Assembly (NCBI GenBank): GCA_029624675.1
Contig: JARSSP010000041.1
Location: 1-64,000 of the forward strand
DNA: 64,000 nucleotides
From: Candidatus Contendibacter sp.
Lineage (GTDB): Bacteria; Pseudomonadota; Gammaproteobacteria; Competibacterales; Competibacteraceae
Direction of reading: 5' to 3'
Each line of letters begins with the position of its first letter. Position 1 is the stretch's first letter. The position numbers and the translations under genes are program-made. Below the pieces are notes generated by a model. It saw only the letters and a program-made list of their open reading frames with translations, ran no database searches and was not told where the DNA came from. Shown here one piece after another: positions 19,358 to 28,978 of this stretch.

Positions 19358-20677
19358 CTAGCGATGCAAACTGTCCGGGTTGAAGGTCTGCATGTGTTGA
19401 AATTCGGGGTAGCCGATCTCCGCGTGCTCGGTAAAGTCCAGTCCTCGCTGTTCGTGCAGAGTGGTGGAACGGATGCCGATGGTGCGGGCGATCAGCACAT
19501 AGGTGAGCCAGGCGGCGCCCAATCCCCAGACGAAGGCGGCGAGGACGCCAACGGCTTGCACGACGATCCGATTTGGGTTGAACAAATCGCCGTTGTAGAA
19601 CAGGCCGGCCGCCAAAGTGCCCCAGACGCCGCAGAAGGCATGGACGGAAACCGCGTCCACAACGTCGTCCCAGCGCATTTTGGCCAACAGCGCCGGTCCG
19701 AGGGTGGCGATGACGCCGGCGACGAGACCGGTGAGAATGGCGTAGCCGGGTTCCATCGTGGCGCAACCGGCGGTGATCGCCACCAATCCGCCGATGCTGG
19801 CGTTCACGGTGGCGGTCAACAACACGCGTTGCCCCAGGGCGGTGCTGAACAACGCCGCCCCCACCGCGCCGGCGCAGGCGCCAAGGTGCGTGTTGACCAG
19901 AATTTTGCCGATGTCTCCGTCGGCGGTCAGCGTGGAGCCGCCGTTGAAACCGAACCAGCTGAACCAGAGGATGAAACCACCCAACGCCACCAGGCTCAGG
20001 TTGTGGCCGGGCATGGGGCGCGATTCGCCCCGTGGCCCGAACCGACCCAGACGCGGCCCCAGGACGATGATGCCGGCCAGCGCGCACCAGCCGCCGATGG
20101 AATGCACCACCGTGGAGCCGGCGAAATCGATGAAGCCCAGCGCCTTGAGCCAGCCGTCGCCGCCGCCATGACTACCCCAGGCCCAACTGCCGAAGACGGG
20201 GTAAATCAGCCCGGAAATCACACAGGCGCCGATCAGATAGGCGCGGAAATGAATGCGCTCCGCCATGGCGCCGGAGGCGATGGTGGTCGAGGTTGCGGCG
20301 AACATCATCTGGAAGAACAGAAACGTCCAGTCCCAGGGAGTGGCGCTGTTCGGGGCGAAGTGGCTGGCGCCGAACCAGCCGGTGACGTTGTGACCGAACA
20401 TCAGGCCGAATCCAACCAGCCAGAAAATGAGGCCGCCCACGCAGGCGTCCATGTAATTTTTCATGAGTACGTTGACGGCGTTCTTGCTACGCGCCATGCC
20501 GCCTTCCAGCAGGGCAAAACCCGCTTGCATGAAAAACACCAGCGCGGCGCTGATCGCTACCCAAAGAGTATCGGCGGCGGTGTGCGCTGGAGCGTCGGCG
20601 GCCAGCGCGATGGGGCCGATCAACGCTGACGCGGCTATGAACGGAAATCGCCAACGGTGGAAGGGGCGCGACGCCAT
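19358..20677 (-). CDS. amt: Ammonium transporter, Amt family
   Basis: A 439-residue Amt/Mep/Rh channel with an N-terminal signal-like helix (residues 8-27) and about eleven membrane helices. Family signatures include FFMQAGFALLEGG near the start, DFAGSTVVHSIGG (family signature with the first pore histidine region) and DVVDAVSVHAFCGVWG (second pore histidine). It takes up ammonium across the inner membrane. The start has AGGAGA eight bases upstream. Amt genes are usually paired with glnK; none is seen on either side here. Confidence 0.95.
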   Translation of the reverse strand: MASRPFHRWRFPFIAASALIGPIALAADAPAHTAADTLWVAISAALVFFMQAGFALLEGGMARSKNAVNVLMKNYMDACVGGLIFWLVGFGLMFGHNVTGWFGASHFAPNSATPWDWTFLFFQMMFAATSTTIASGAMAERIHFRAYLIGACVISGLIYPVFGSWAWGSHGGGDGWLKALGFIDFAGSTVVHSIGGWCALAGIIVLGPRLGRFGPRGESRPMPGHNLSLVALGGFILWFSWFGFNGGSTLTADGDIGKILVNTHLGACAGAVGAALFSTALGQRVLLTATVNASIGGLVAITAGCATMEPGYAILTGLVAGVIATLGPALLAKMRWDDVVDAVSVHAFCGVWGTLAAGLFYNGDLFNPNRIVVQAVGVLAAFVWGLGAAWLTYVLIARTIGIRSTTLHEQRGLDFTEHAEIGYPEFQHMQTFNPDSLHR

Positions 20678-20902
20678 GGCTTGATCTCCTCGGTGAACGG
20701 TGGTTTGAGCGAGCTGGATTCAGCAAAATTCAAGCCAGGGTGTTCGTGGGGAGTTTTGGGCTTGCCCAGAAACGGGCTGATGCGGCGCAACATAGGCAAT
20801 CGCACGCTCAATGTCCAAATATCATTACAAATGGTGAGTGCCAGGAAAGTGCAAAAGAATTGCTGTTGCGCGATTTTAGGGCAGGCGCCGCGATTGGCGC
20901 TG

Positions 20903-20942
20903 GAAAAAGTCGAAGCCCCATGGTGGTTCGCCACGGGGCCTC
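20903..20942 (-). terminator. Intrinsic terminator of the phasin gene
   Basis: Read on the minus strand, GCCCCGTGG and CCACCATGGGGC form a GC-rich stem about 25 bases after the phasin stop, followed by TTCGACTTTTTCC. The stem and T-run fit an intrinsic terminator and separate the phasin gene from amt. Confidence 0.8.
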
Positions 20943-20967
20943 GTTCAGGCAGGTCGACAGTGGGTGC

Positions 20968-21357
20968 TTACTTCTTCAGCGCCATGATGCTTTGATTCAG
21001 AGCCTCGACGCGCTTGGCCAATTCCTGAATGTCTTCCTGGGTCGGCACGCCCAGCCGGCCCAGCACCTGGGCCACCCGCTCCTGGAACAGTTCTTCCAGC
21101 CGGTCGAACTGCTCATTGGCCTTGCCGCGAAATTCGACGACCTTGCCCCTGGCTTCCTCAAAACGGGCTTCGGCCGTGGCCTTGGCGCGCTTCTCGACGG
21201 CCTCGCCTTCCTTGATCAGGGACTGGAACAGCTTTTCGCCTTCTTCCTGGGTTTTGGCGAAGGCGCCCAGTCCGGCCAACCAGATGCGATTGGCCGATTC
21301 GCGGATGTTGGCGGCCATGGGGGCTTCGATGATGTTTTTCAGCGCAACGTTTGCCAT
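20968..21357 (-). CDS. Phasin-family protein
   Basis: A 129-residue, strongly helical protein with the phasin pattern: NRIWLAGLGAFAKTQEEGEK, then a charged coiled-coil (EGEAVEKRAKATAEARFEEA) and a C-terminal LGRLGVPTQEDIQELAKRVE segment. Phasins coat polyhydroxyalkanoate granules or bind their regulators. No granule synthase gene is in the window, so storage of PHA is an inference. The ATG at 21357 has GAGGAAAG about seven bases upstream; an in-frame extension to 21468 has no features of the family. Confidence 0.88.
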   Translation of the reverse strand: MANVALKNIIEAPMAANIRESANRIWLAGLGAFAKTQEEGEKLFQSLIKEGEAVEKRAKATAEARFEEARGKVVEFRGKANEQFDRLEELFQERVAQVLGRLGVPTQEDIQELAKRVEALNQSIMALKK

Positions 21358-21522
21358 GATGACTTTCCTCAACTCAAGATGTTGATCGAAATGCCGGTTT
21401 TCATCTGACCCGGCGGTTTTTCCACCTTTGTTGAGGCGCACTGTAGCAACGAAAATTAGAGTGAACACACTACCCGGTGTTTATGGTAACCGTTCAGATC
21501 CCCTGATGGTTTCGCCCCGTAT

Positions 21523-21607
21523 CGATGGGTTTCGCTACGCTCAACCTATCCTACAACCCAATGTTTATTTTTTTCGTAGGATGGGTTGAGCGTAGCGAAA
21601 CCCATCG
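21523..21607. repeat. Large palindromic repeat (REP-like) between pyrC and the phasin gene
   Basis: Two 32-base arms, 21523-21554 and 21576-21607, are inverted copies with one mismatch and a 21-base loop. The right arm begins gtaggatgggttgagcgtag. Such palindromes ending in gaaacccatc are scattered in many gammaproteobacterial genomes. Only one copy is present in this window. On the minus strand it lies after pyrC and could end that transcript. Confidence 0.9.
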
Positions 21608-21642
21608 CCGTGCGGAACGAGGGGTGCTTGAACACTTACCGT

Positions 21643-22677
21643 TTATGTTTCCATCCGCCAGCCCAGCATTTCCCCGGCCCGCAACGGGATCAATTCATCG
21701 TCGCCAAACGGGAAGGATTCTGGAACGGGGGTCGGTTGGCGGTTTAGGGTGACCGTTCCCACGTTGCGCGGCAGGCCATAAAGATCCGCGCCGTGGAAGC
21801 TGGCAAAGGCTTCCAGCTTATCCAGCGCTCCGGCGGCGTCGAACGCCTCGGCGTACAGTTCCAGCGCGGCGTGGGCGGTGTAGCAGCCGGCGCAGCCACA
21901 AGCGGTTTCCTTGCCCCGGCGCGGGTGCGGGGCGCTGTCGGTGCCGAGGAAGAATTTGGGATTGCCGCTGGTGGCGGCTTGAATCAACGCCTGGCGGTGG
22001 CGCTCGCGCTTGAGGATCGGCAGGCAGTAGTGATGCGGACGAAGGCCACCCTGAAAAATCGCGTTGCGGTTGTAGAGCAGATGATGGGCGGTGATCGTCG
22101 CCGCGACCGTGACCGGTGCTTCCCGCACGTAGTCCACGGCGTCCTCGGTGGTGATGTGTTCCAGCACGATTTTCAATTCCGGAAAATCCCAGATCAGGGG
22201 AGTGAGGACCTGGTCGATGAAAACCGCCTCGCGGTCGAAGACATCGACCGTCGGGTCGGTGACCTCGCCGTGAATCAACAAAGGCAGGCCCCGCGCCTGC
22301 ATCGCCTCCAACACCGAATAAATTTCCTCGATGGCGGTTACGCCGGAGTCGGCATTCGTCGTCGCGCCAGCCGGGTAGAGCTTGCAGGCGACGACGTGGC
22401 TGGATTCCCTGACGCGGGCGATTTCGTCCGGTGGGGTGTTGTTGGTCAGGTACAGCGTCATCAGCGGTTGGAACGCCCATCCCTCCGGCACGGCGGCTAG
22501 GATGCGCTCCCGGTAGGCCAGCGCCTGTTCGGTGGTGGTCACCGGTGGGCGCAGATTGGGCATGATGATGGCGCGGGCGAACTGGCGGGCGCTGTGTGGG
22601 ACGACCGCGCGCATGGCCGCGCCGTCGCGGACGTGCAGGTGCCAGTCGTCGGGTCGGGTGAGGGTGAGGGTGTCCAT
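21643..22677 (-). CDS. pyrC: Dihydroorotase
   Basis: Closes carbamoyl-aspartate to dihydroorotate in pyrimidine synthesis. The 344 residues match the single-function PyrC type. Metal ligands are visible: His13 and His15 in [10 protein letters not shown], the carboxylated Lys98 in ACKLYPAG, His135 in LIHGEV, His173 in LEHITT and Asp246 in LGTDSAPH. It stands alone on the minus strand. Confidence 0.97.
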   Translation of the reverse strand: MDTLTLTRPDDWHLHVRDGAAMRAVVPHSARQFARAIIMPNLRPPVTTTEQALAYRERILAAVPEGWAFQPLMTLYLTNNTPPDEIARVRESSHVVACKLYPAGATTNADSGVTAIEEIYSVLEAMQARGLPLLIHGEVTDPTVDVFDREAVFIDQVLTPLIWDFPELKIVLEHITTEDAVDYVREAPVTVAATITAHHLLYNRNAIFQGGLRPHHYCLPILKRERHRQALIQAATSGNPKFFLGTDSAPHPRRGKETACGCAGCYTAHAALELYAEAFDAAGALDKLEAFASFHGADLYGLPRNVGTVTLNRQPTPVPESFPFGDDELIPLRAGEMLGWRMET

Positions 22678-23256
22678 GGGCGGATTCCGCGTCGCGTAGG
22701 CAAGGGTTTAACGAGGGATTATAAACCTCCAGGATGGCGCGTACTTCATTCAAGGTGACTAGCAAAACCTGGCGGGCGCGGATGAACGTAGCTCTCAATA
22801 AAGTGGATCGCGCGGCGTTCGGCGTGGCCGTCGTCTGCCGGGACCATGAGAGATTGGCGCCGCTGCTGGATTGGTTGCAGACGCCACTTTCCACAACTTC
22901 ATCCTCCATCAATCAAGTGCCCCGCTGGTCGCCGGACGGCACTCAAATCGTATTTGCCAGTTACCAGAGCGGCAAATACCAGATCTACGTGAGGAAATCA
23001 GACGGGACAGTTCAGAATATCTCCGGGGGTTCGTTTAATGATTTTTATCCCGACTGGCAGCCATTAGCAAAATTTGTACGCCGGACGCACTTTGACTTAG
23101 GGGTAAAGCTGCCCGCTGGATGTGGTCGTCTCAACACTTTCCGCCGCGCCTTGACGCATGGGGGTAAAACCTTAAGCTAGCGGTCTATGACGGCTCGGGC
23201 CGAAGGGTGTCCGGGTCGTTCTCGTTGCTCAAACATTGGTGTTCGTGGGGAGTGTT
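22678..23256. other. Long gap between divergent pyrC and argG
   Basis: This 579-base stretch contains the promoters of pyrC and argG and, in the middle, a short relic of a beta-propeller gene (listed separately). A frame open from 22734 to 23180 includes that relic, but its two ends have no protein-like features. No RNA gene is seen. Confidence 0.6.
22908..23063 (+). pseudogene. Fragment of a TolB/PD40 beta-propeller protein
   Basis: About 52 codons encode a PD40 (TolB-like) propeller blade: VPRWSPDGTQIVFASYQSGK, then YQIYVRKSDGTVQNISGG and the start of the next blade, FNDFYPDWQP. The rest of the gene is missing on both sides, so this is probably a remnant. It lies in the open gap between pyrC and argG and has no start or ribosome binding site of its own. 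Confidence 0.65.
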
Positions 23257-24474
23257 ATGTCCGACGTGAAGAAAGTCGTGTTGGCCTATTCGGGTGGCCT
23301 GGATACTTCGGTGATCCTGAAGTGGTTGCAGGACGTGTATCAATGCGAGGTGGTGACCTTCACCGCCGACCTGGGGCAGGGCGAGGAACTGGAGCCGGCG
23401 CGCGCCAAGGCGCTCAAGCTGGGCATCAAGCCGGAGAATATCTTCATCGATGATCTGCGCGAGGAATTCGTGCGCGATTTCGTGTTCCCCATGTTCCGGG
23501 CCAACGCCATCTACGAAGGCGAATATTTGCTCGGCACCTCCATCGCCCGGCCGCTGATCGCCAAGCGTCAGATCGAGATCGCGGTAGCGACCGGGGCCGA
23601 CGCCGTCTCACATGGCGCCACCGGCAAGGGCAACGATCAGGTCCGCTTCGAACTGGGCGCTTACGCCTTGAAGCCCGACATCAAGATCATTGCGCCGTGG
23701 CGAGAGTGGGATCTGCTGTCGCGGGAGAAGCTGCTGGCCTACGCCGAGCAGCACGGCATTCCGGTCGAGATGAAGCGCGGGACGAAATCGCCGTACTCGA
23801 TGGACGCCAACCTGCTACACATTTCCTATGAAGGCGGCGTGCTGGAAGACCCGTGGAACGAGCCGGACGAGGATATGTGGCGCTGGTCGGTGTCCCCGGA
23901 GAAAGCGCCCGATCAGCCGCGCTACATTGAGATGGAATACCGCAACGGCGATATCGTGGCGATTGACGGCGAGGCGCTCAGTCCCGCCGCCGTGCTGACC
24001 CGGCTGAATCGACTGGGCGGCGAGCACGGCATCGGTCGGCTGGACCTGGTGGAAAACCGCTATGTCGGGATGAAGTCGCGCGGCTGCTACGAAACCCCCG
24101 GCGGCACCATCATGCTTAAGGCGCATCGGGCGATGGAATCGCTGACCCTGGATCGGGAAGTCGCCCATCTCAAGGACGATCTGATGCCACGCTACGCCAG
24201 CTTGGTTTACAACGGCTACTGGTGGAGCCCCGAGCGGAAGATGTTGCAGACGATGATCGATGCCTCGCAGGCTCCGGTGAACGGTACGGTGCGGACGAAG
24301 CTGTACAAGGGCAACGTGATCGTAGTGGGCCGCAAGTCGGATGACAGCTTGTTCGACATGAACATCGCCACGTTCGAGGATGATGCTGGCGCCTACAATC
24401 AGAAGGACGCCGAGGGCTTTATCAAGCTCAACGCCTTGCGGATGCGCATCGCGGCGTTGAGGGGACGGCGGTAA
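23257..24474 (+). CDS. argG: Argininosuccinate synthase
   Basis: Joins citrulline and aspartate with ATP to give argininosuccinate in arginine synthesis. The 405-residue chain starts [20 protein letters not shown], with the PP-loop ATP motif SGGLDTS. Other signatures are [13 protein letters not shown] and SHGATGKG. The ATG at 23257 is preceded by GGGGAG; an in-frame TTG at 23236 is less likely. It is alone on this strand and is followed by a hairpin. Confidence 0.97.
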   Translation: MSDVKKVVLAYSGGLDTSVILKWLQDVYQCEVVTFTADLGQGEELEPARAKALKLGIKPENIFIDDLREEFVRDFVFPMFRANAIYEGEYLLGTSIARPLIAKRQIEIAVATGADAVSHGATGKGNDQVRFELGAYALKPDIKIIAPWREWDLLSREKLLAYAEQHGIPVEMKRGTKSPYSMDANLLHISYEGGVLEDPWNEPDEDMWRWSVSPEKAPDQPRYIEMEYRNGDIVAIDGEALSPAAVLTRLNRLGGEHGIGRLDLVENRYVGMKSRGCYETPGGTIMLKAHRAMESLTLDREVAHLKDDLMPRYASLVYNGYWWSPERKMLQTMIDASQAPVNGTVRTKLYKGNVIVVGRKSDDSLFDMNIATFEDDAGAYNQKDAEGFIKLNALRMRIAALRGRR

Positions 24475-24483
24475 TCGATCCGC

Positions 24484-24515
24484 AAGCCGGCGCGTTTTTC
24501 CAGCCGCGCCGGTTT
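24484..24515. terminator. Possible terminator between argG and the sulfurtransferase gene
   Basis: AAGCCGGCGCG (24484-24494) pairs with CGCGCCGGTTT (24505-24515), allowing one G-T pair, around a ten-base loop. It begins nine bases after the argG stop and lies between convergent genes. The T-run is only three bases, so efficiency is uncertain. Confidence 0.6.
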
Positions 24516-24531
24516 CGATATCGCCCGCGAT

Positions 24532-25380
24532 TCACTTGACGCCGGTCGCCACGGGCCGGGCCGAATCGCGGATCCACTCGCTCCAGGAACCGGCGTACAG
24601 CCGCGAGCCGCGCAGACCCGCGGTTTCCATCGCCAGCAGGTTGTGGCAGGCGGTCACGCCGGAACCGCAACTGTGCGCCACCGTGGTCGGCGGCCGTTCG
24701 CCCAGTGCCGCCGCGAACCGCGCTCGTAGCTCGGCGACCGACAGAAAGTGAACTTCGGCGGTTAAATTGCCCTCGGTCGGCAGGTTGACCGCGCCCGGAA
24801 TGTGGCCGGCGACCGGATCGATGGGCTCCATCTCGCCTCGAAACCGCGCCGCCGCCCGCGCGTCCAGCACCACATTCTCCGGGGGCAGCGTCAGGACCTG
24901 CGCCGTGGTCAACCAAAGCCGATCATCCGGTTGGCCATGGAATAGGGTCGGCTGCACGGTGGGCAATGCGGCGGTGAGTGGTAATCCGGCTCTTTGCCAG
25001 GCGGGAAAGCCGCCGTCCAGCACCGCCACCGCTTCGTGTCCCAGCCAGCGCAGCAGCCACCACAGCCGCGCCGCCGCTAGCATCCCGCCCATGTCGTCAT
25101 AGGCCACGACTTGGGTTCCGGGACCGATGCCCCATTCGCCCAGCTTGCGCGCCAGTCGCGCTGGATCGGGCAGCGGATGGCGACCGGTCGCTGGCGTAAT
25201 CGGGCTGGACAAATCCTCGTCAAGATGGGCGTAGCGGGCGCCGGGTAGATGGCTTTCCCGGTACGCGCGGCGGCCGGCTTCGGTGTCCATCAGGCTGAAG
25301 CGGCAATCCATGATCACCCATTGGGGATCGTTGAGATGGGTGTGCAAAGTGGGGGCGTCGATCAGGGTGTCGTAATTCAT
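24532..25380 (-). CDS. sseA: Sulfurtransferase, 3-mercaptopyruvate/thiosulfate type
   Basis: Two rhodanese domains in 282 residues. The catalytic Cys238 lies in HSCGSGVTACHN; the CGSGVT loop is typical of 3-mercaptopyruvate sulfurtransferases rather than plain rhodaneses. The first domain carries the degenerate active site. It is cytoplasmic and moves sulfur from mercaptopyruvate to thiol acceptors. The ATG at 25380 has GGAA six bases upstream. It begins 28 bases after rlmJ and is probably co-transcribed with it. Confidence 0.9.
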   Translation of the reverse strand: MNYDTLIDAPTLHTHLNDPQWVIMDCRFSLMDTEAGRRAYRESHLPGARYAHLDEDLSSPITPATGRHPLPDPARLARKLGEWGIGPGTQVVAYDDMGGMLAAARLWWLLRWLGHEAVAVLDGGFPAWQRAGLPLTAALPTVQPTLFHGQPDDRLWLTTAQVLTLPPENVVLDARAAARFRGEMEPIDPVAGHIPGAVNLPTEGNLTAEVHFLSVAELRARFAAALGERPPTTVAHSCGSGVTACHNLLAMETAGLRGSRLYAGSWSEWIRDSARPVATGVK

Positions 25381-25408
25381 CAATGTTCCAGAAATGGGGG
25401 ATCGAGGA

Positions 25409-26254
25409 TCAGGGTGCCGGAGTCAGCCATTCCAGCCGGATTTGGCCATGCTCGCCAACGCGCAACCAGTGCAGCAGCTCGGGCAACAGACGGCCCAGCG
25501 TTTCGTCCAGTTTCCACGGCGGATTGACGAGGATCATGCCACATCCATGCAGACCCGGTGGACCGTCGTAAGGATACAGCCCCAGTTCCGCGCACAGCAT
25601 CGCTGGAATCTTCGCCTGTTGCAGGGTCCGTTGAAAGCGCAGACTGGGTGCGCGGTTGAGAATGGGGTACCAGAGAGCGACGATCCCGGCCGCCCAGCGG
25701 CGGTGAATGATCTGGATCGCTTCAAGCAAACGGTCGAATTCATCCTTCAACTCGTAAGCCGGGTCGATCAGGATCAGTCCGCGCCGTTCCGGCGGCGGTA
25801 GCAATGCCTTGAGCGCGGCGTAGCCGTCCTGGTGGTGAACCGCGACTTGGCGGTCGCCGACGAATTCAGCTTTCAGCGCGGCGTGGTCGGCTGGATGAAG
25901 TTCGGTCAGGATTAGCCGGTCGCTGGGGCGCAGCAGCGCGCGGGCAATGCGTGGCGAGCCAGGGTAGTACCGCAACCGTCCATCCGGGCTCACCTCTTGA
26001 ACCCGCGCCACATAGTCGGCCAGTTCCGAACTCAGCCCAGGCTGATTCCACAACCGGCCAATACCATCGGCGAATTCACGGTTCTTTTGCACCGACGGCG
26101 AATCCAGATCGTAACGGCCAGCGCCGGCGTGGGTGTCGAACAGGCAGAACGGTTTGTCTTTGCGCCGCAGGGCGCGGATGAGCTGAATTAGCAGGACATG
26201 TTTGAACACGTCGGCGAAATTGCCAGCGTGAAAGGTGTGGCGGTAGCTTAACAT
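25409..26254 (-). CDS. rlmJ: 23S rRNA (adenine-2030-N6)-methyltransferase
   Basis: The 281-residue protein starts MLSYRHTFHAGNFADVFKH, the hallmark of RlmJ, which methylates A2030 of 23S rRNA with S-adenosylmethionine. The SAM-binding region contains FDTHAGAGRYDL. The catalytic motif, DPPYE in E. coli, reads DPAYE here (LILIDPAYELKDE), a small change of uncertain effect. The start at 26254 matches the conserved N-terminus; an in-frame ATG at 26275 adds seven residues not seen in the family. Confidence 0.93.
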   Translation of the reverse strand: MLSYRHTFHAGNFADVFKHVLLIQLIRALRRKDKPFCLFDTHAGAGRYDLDSPSVQKNREFADGIGRLWNQPGLSSELADYVARVQEVSPDGRLRYYPGSPRIARALLRPSDRLILTELHPADHAALKAEFVGDRQVAVHHQDGYAALKALLPPPERRGLILIDPAYELKDEFDRLLEAIQIIHRRWAAGIVALWYPILNRAPSLRFQRTLQQAKIPAMLCAELGLYPYDGPPGLHGCGMILVNPPWKLDETLGRLLPELLHWLRVGEHGQIRLEWLTPAP

Positions 26255-26272
26255 CGCGCTTGCTTGATCTCC

Positions 26273-26307
26273 CATCTCTCCTTAGTGGGAGAGAAATTGG
26301 GATTGAG
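26273..26307. repeat. Copy of a dispersed 'ccctctccc...gggagag' repeat (degenerate)
   Basis: The sequence tcccatctctcc, a short loop, then gggagagaaattgggatt resembles the repeat inserted in recD at 32675-32713 and another at 52317-52340. It forms an imperfect hairpin just upstream of rlmJ. Similar motifs are scattered in many proteobacterial genomes. Confidence 0.55.
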
Positions 26308-26335
26308 AAGTCAATGCAGCGGACCGGTCGGCGCG

Positions 26336-27427
26336 TTAGTCGGCGTACTGTCGAAGGCGCACCGGGCGCCGCCGGGCGCCCCAGGTTCCCGGTCGGGTTT
26401 CAAACACGCCGGCGCAGGGTGTTCCACAGGATTTGCAGCGCCCGTCAGCGGTCAGGTTCCATTCGCCGAGCGTATACCAGTCGCGGCCGATCAGCTTTTG
26501 TCCGCATTGGTGGCAGTAGGTGCTACCACCTTTCTCGTCGTTGACGTTGCCGGTGTAGGCGTAATGGATGCCGTTCTTCAGCGCGATCCGCCGCGCCCGG
26601 CTCAAGGTCGAGGGTGGGGTGGGGGAGTGGTTCAGCATCTTCCAGTCGGGGTGGAAGGCGGTGAAGTGAATCGGTACATCCGGACCCAGATTTTCCACCA
26701 CCCACTGGGTCAGCGCCTCCAGTTCCTCATCCGAATCGTTCTCGCCGGGAATCAGCAGCGTGGTGATTTCGAACCAGACATTGGTTTCGCGCTTCAGATA
26801 TACCAGGGTATCGAGTACCGGTTGCAGGTGGCCGCCGCAGATCTTCCAGTAGAAATCCTCGGTAAACGCCTTGAGGTCCACGTTGGCGGCATCCATGTAT
26901 TTGTAAAATTCTCGGCGCGGTTCGTCGCACATGTAGCCGGCGGTGACCGCCACCGACTTGATGCCGTAGTCGCGGCAGGCGATGGCGACATCCATGGCGT
27001 ACTCCATGAAGATCACCGGATCGTTGTAGGTGTAGGCCATGCTGCGACAGCCCAGTTCGTGGGCCACCCGCGCCAGCTTGTCCGGCGAGGCGGCGTCGGC
27101 CAGGGTATCCATCTCGCGTGACTTACTCATATCCCAGTTCTGGCAGAACTTGCAGGCCAGATTGCAGCCGGCGGTGCCGAACGACAGCACCGAGGTGCCA
27201 GGCAGAAAGTGGTTGAGGGGTTTCTTTTCGATCGGATCGATGCAGAAGCCGCTGGACCGACCATAGCTGGTCAGCACGATCTGGCCGTCGTGATAGCCAC
27301 GCACGAAGCACAGACCTTGTTGACCTTCGTGCAGCTTGCAGAAGCGCGGACAGACATCGCATTGGATCCGGCCGTCGTCGAGGACATGCCAGTAGCGGGT
27401 AGGGAAAAACTCGGTGACTTGATTCAT
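26336..27427 (-). CDS. amrS: AmmeMemoRadiSam system radical SAM enzyme (AmrS)
   Basis: This 363-residue radical SAM protein has the cluster motif C-x3-C-x2-C at Cys88, Cys92 and Cys95 (GCNLACKFCQNW), an N-terminal cysteine set (CDVCPRFCKLHEGQQGLC) and a C-terminal zinc-ribbon-like pair (CHQCGQ, CKSCG). It is the AmrS component of the AmmeMemoRadiSam set, whose reaction is not established. The ATG at 27427 follows AGGAGG five bases away, so the longer frame to 27478 is rejected. It is divergent from amrB and amrA, completing the trio. Confidence 0.93.
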   Translation of the reverse strand: MNQVTEFFPTRYWHVLDDGRIQCDVCPRFCKLHEGQQGLCFVRGYHDGQIVLTSYGRSSGFCIDPIEKKPLNHFLPGTSVLSFGTAGCNLACKFCQNWDMSKSREMDTLADAASPDKLARVAHELGCRSMAYTYNDPVIFMEYAMDVAIACRDYGIKSVAVTAGYMCDEPRREFYKYMDAANVDLKAFTEDFYWKICGGHLQPVLDTLVYLKRETNVWFEITTLLIPGENDSDEELEALTQWVVENLGPDVPIHFTAFHPDWKMLNHSPTPPSTLSRARRIALKNGIHYAYTGNVNDEKGGSTYCHQCGQKLIGRDWYTLGEWNLTADGRCKSCGTPCAGVFETRPGTWGARRRPVRLRQYAD

Positions 27428-27578
27428 ATGGCCTCCTGGATAAAGGCTCTCGTCGTTGTTCAGCCAGCGGAAATGCAAGCTGCCGTAGGTTTAGACCACA
27501 ATTTGAGCTTCGCCAAATGAATTTAGACCCTATACTCTAACTGATCGATATTGGCAAACTCATCGGGAGGGCGTCGTT

Positions 27579-28367
27579 ATGCAAACCGTGCGCACACCCG
27601 CCGTGGCGGGATTGTTCTATCCAGCGGACGCCACGGAGCTGCACGCTCAGGTGCGGCATTTTCTCAGTCAGGTCAAACCTTCGACCGAACCACCACCAAA
27701 AGCGATCATCGCCCCTCACGCGGGTTATATCTACTCCGGACCCATCGCCGCCTCGGCTTATGCCCGGCTGCGGGCGGTCCGCGATGTCATCACCCGGGTG
27801 GTCTTGCTGGGGCCCAGCCACCGGGTCGGATTCCGGGGCATCGCGGTCAGCGGGATGAAGGTATTCGCCACCCCGCTCGGCCAGATTTCGGTGGACCAGG
27901 AAGCGGTCGAGCAGGTTCGGGATCTGCCGGAAGTGGGTTTTCTGGAACAGGCCCACGCCCACGAGCACAGCCTGGAGGTGCATCTGCCATTCCTGCAAGA
28001 GGTGCTGGGCGACTTCAAGCTGGTTCCGCTGGTGGTCGGCGACGCCCGGCCAGCGGAGGTCGGGGCGGTGCTGGAAGCGCTGTGGGGTGGGCCGGAAACC
28101 CTGGTCGTCATCAGTTCCGATCTCAGTCACTATCAGGACTACCAGACCGCCCGCGACCTGGACAGCGCCACCTCCCAAGCCATCGAGGCGCTGCGCTACG
28201 AGAACATCGGCTACGACCAGGCTTGCGGGCGTAATCCAGTCAATGGCCTGCTTTGGGTGGCGCGACGCAAGGGTCTGCGCGGTGAAACCATCGACTTGCG
28301 CAATTCCGGCGATACCGCTGGCTCGCGCGATCAGGTGGTCGGGTATGGCGCGTATGTGTTCCACTGA
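27579..28367 (+). CDS. amrB: AmmeMemoRadiSam system protein B (Memo family)
   Basis: A 262-residue Memo-like protein. The fold belongs to the extradiol dioxygenase-like superfamily; conserved histidines appear in APHAGYIYSGPIAA, GPSHRV and HEHSLEVHLPF, with SSDLSHY later. GGGAGG lies seven bases before the start. It is followed 17 bases later by amrA and is divergent from amrS. Confidence 0.93.
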   Translation: MQTVRTPAVAGLFYPADATELHAQVRHFLSQVKPSTEPPPKAIIAPHAGYIYSGPIAASAYARLRAVRDVITRVVLLGPSHRVGFRGIAVSGMKVFATPLGQISVDQEAVEQVRDLPEVGFLEQAHAHEHSLEVHLPFLQEVLGDFKLVPLVVGDARPAEVGAVLEALWGGPETLVVISSDLSHYQDYQTARDLDSATSQAIEALRYENIGYDQACGRNPVNGLLWVARRKGLRGETIDLRNSGDTAGSRDQVVGYGAYVFH

Positions 28368-28384
28368 CCCGAGGTGGAACCTTC

Positions 28385-28978
28385 ATGTCCATCGATAACA
28401 CGTCTAACACGCTGTCGGCGGCGGATCGAGCCACATTGCTGGAGGTGGCCGGCGCCTCGATCCAGCACGGCCTGCGGCACGGGCGGGCGTTGGCGGTGAA
28501 CCCGGCCGACTATCCCGAAACCCTGCGGCCGTTGCGGGCCACCTTCGTGACCCTGGAGATCGATGGCCAGTTGCGCGGCTGCATCGGCGCGCTGATCGCC
28601 TATTTGCCGCTGGTTCAGGATGCCGCCGCCCACGCCTACGCGGCGGCGTTCGAGGATCCCCGCTTTCCCGAACTGCGGCCGGACGAGTTTCTCAATCTGG
28701 AGATTTTCATCTCGGTATTGTCGCCGCCGGAGCCGATGCATTTCGCTTCCGAGGAGGATTTGCTGGCGCAGGTACGGCCAGGGGTGGACGGACTGATCCT
28801 CCAGTTTCGTCACCACCGCGCCACCTTCCTGCCAGCGGTGTGGGAGAGTTTGCCCGACCCCTACGTCTTTCTGGCGCAACTCAAGCACAAGGCTGGGCTG
28901 CCGCTCGATTTCTGGTCGCCGGAGCTACGGGTCGAACGTTACACGACCGAGTATTTCAGCGCTGGCGATGCAGGGTAA
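28385..28978 (+). CDS. amrA: AmmeMemoRadiSam system protein A (AMMECR1 family)
   Basis: A 197-residue AMMECR1 domain protein with the family motif LRGCIGAL and the segment FEDPRFPELRPDEF. The biochemical role of the AMMECR1 domain is not settled; its constant company with Memo and a radical SAM enzyme suggests a common pathway. GAGGTGGAA lies upstream of the start. Its stop overlaps the recB start as TAATG (28976-28980). Confidence 0.93.
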   Translation: MSIDNTSNTLSAADRATLLEVAGASIQHGLRHGRALAVNPADYPETLRPLRATFVTLEIDGQLRGCIGALIAYLPLVQDAAAHAYAAAFEDPRFPELRPDEFLNLEIFISVLSPPEPMHFASEEDLLAQVRPGVDGLILQFRHHRATFLPAVWESLPDPYVFLAQLKHKAGLPLDFWSPELRVERYTTEYFSAGDAG

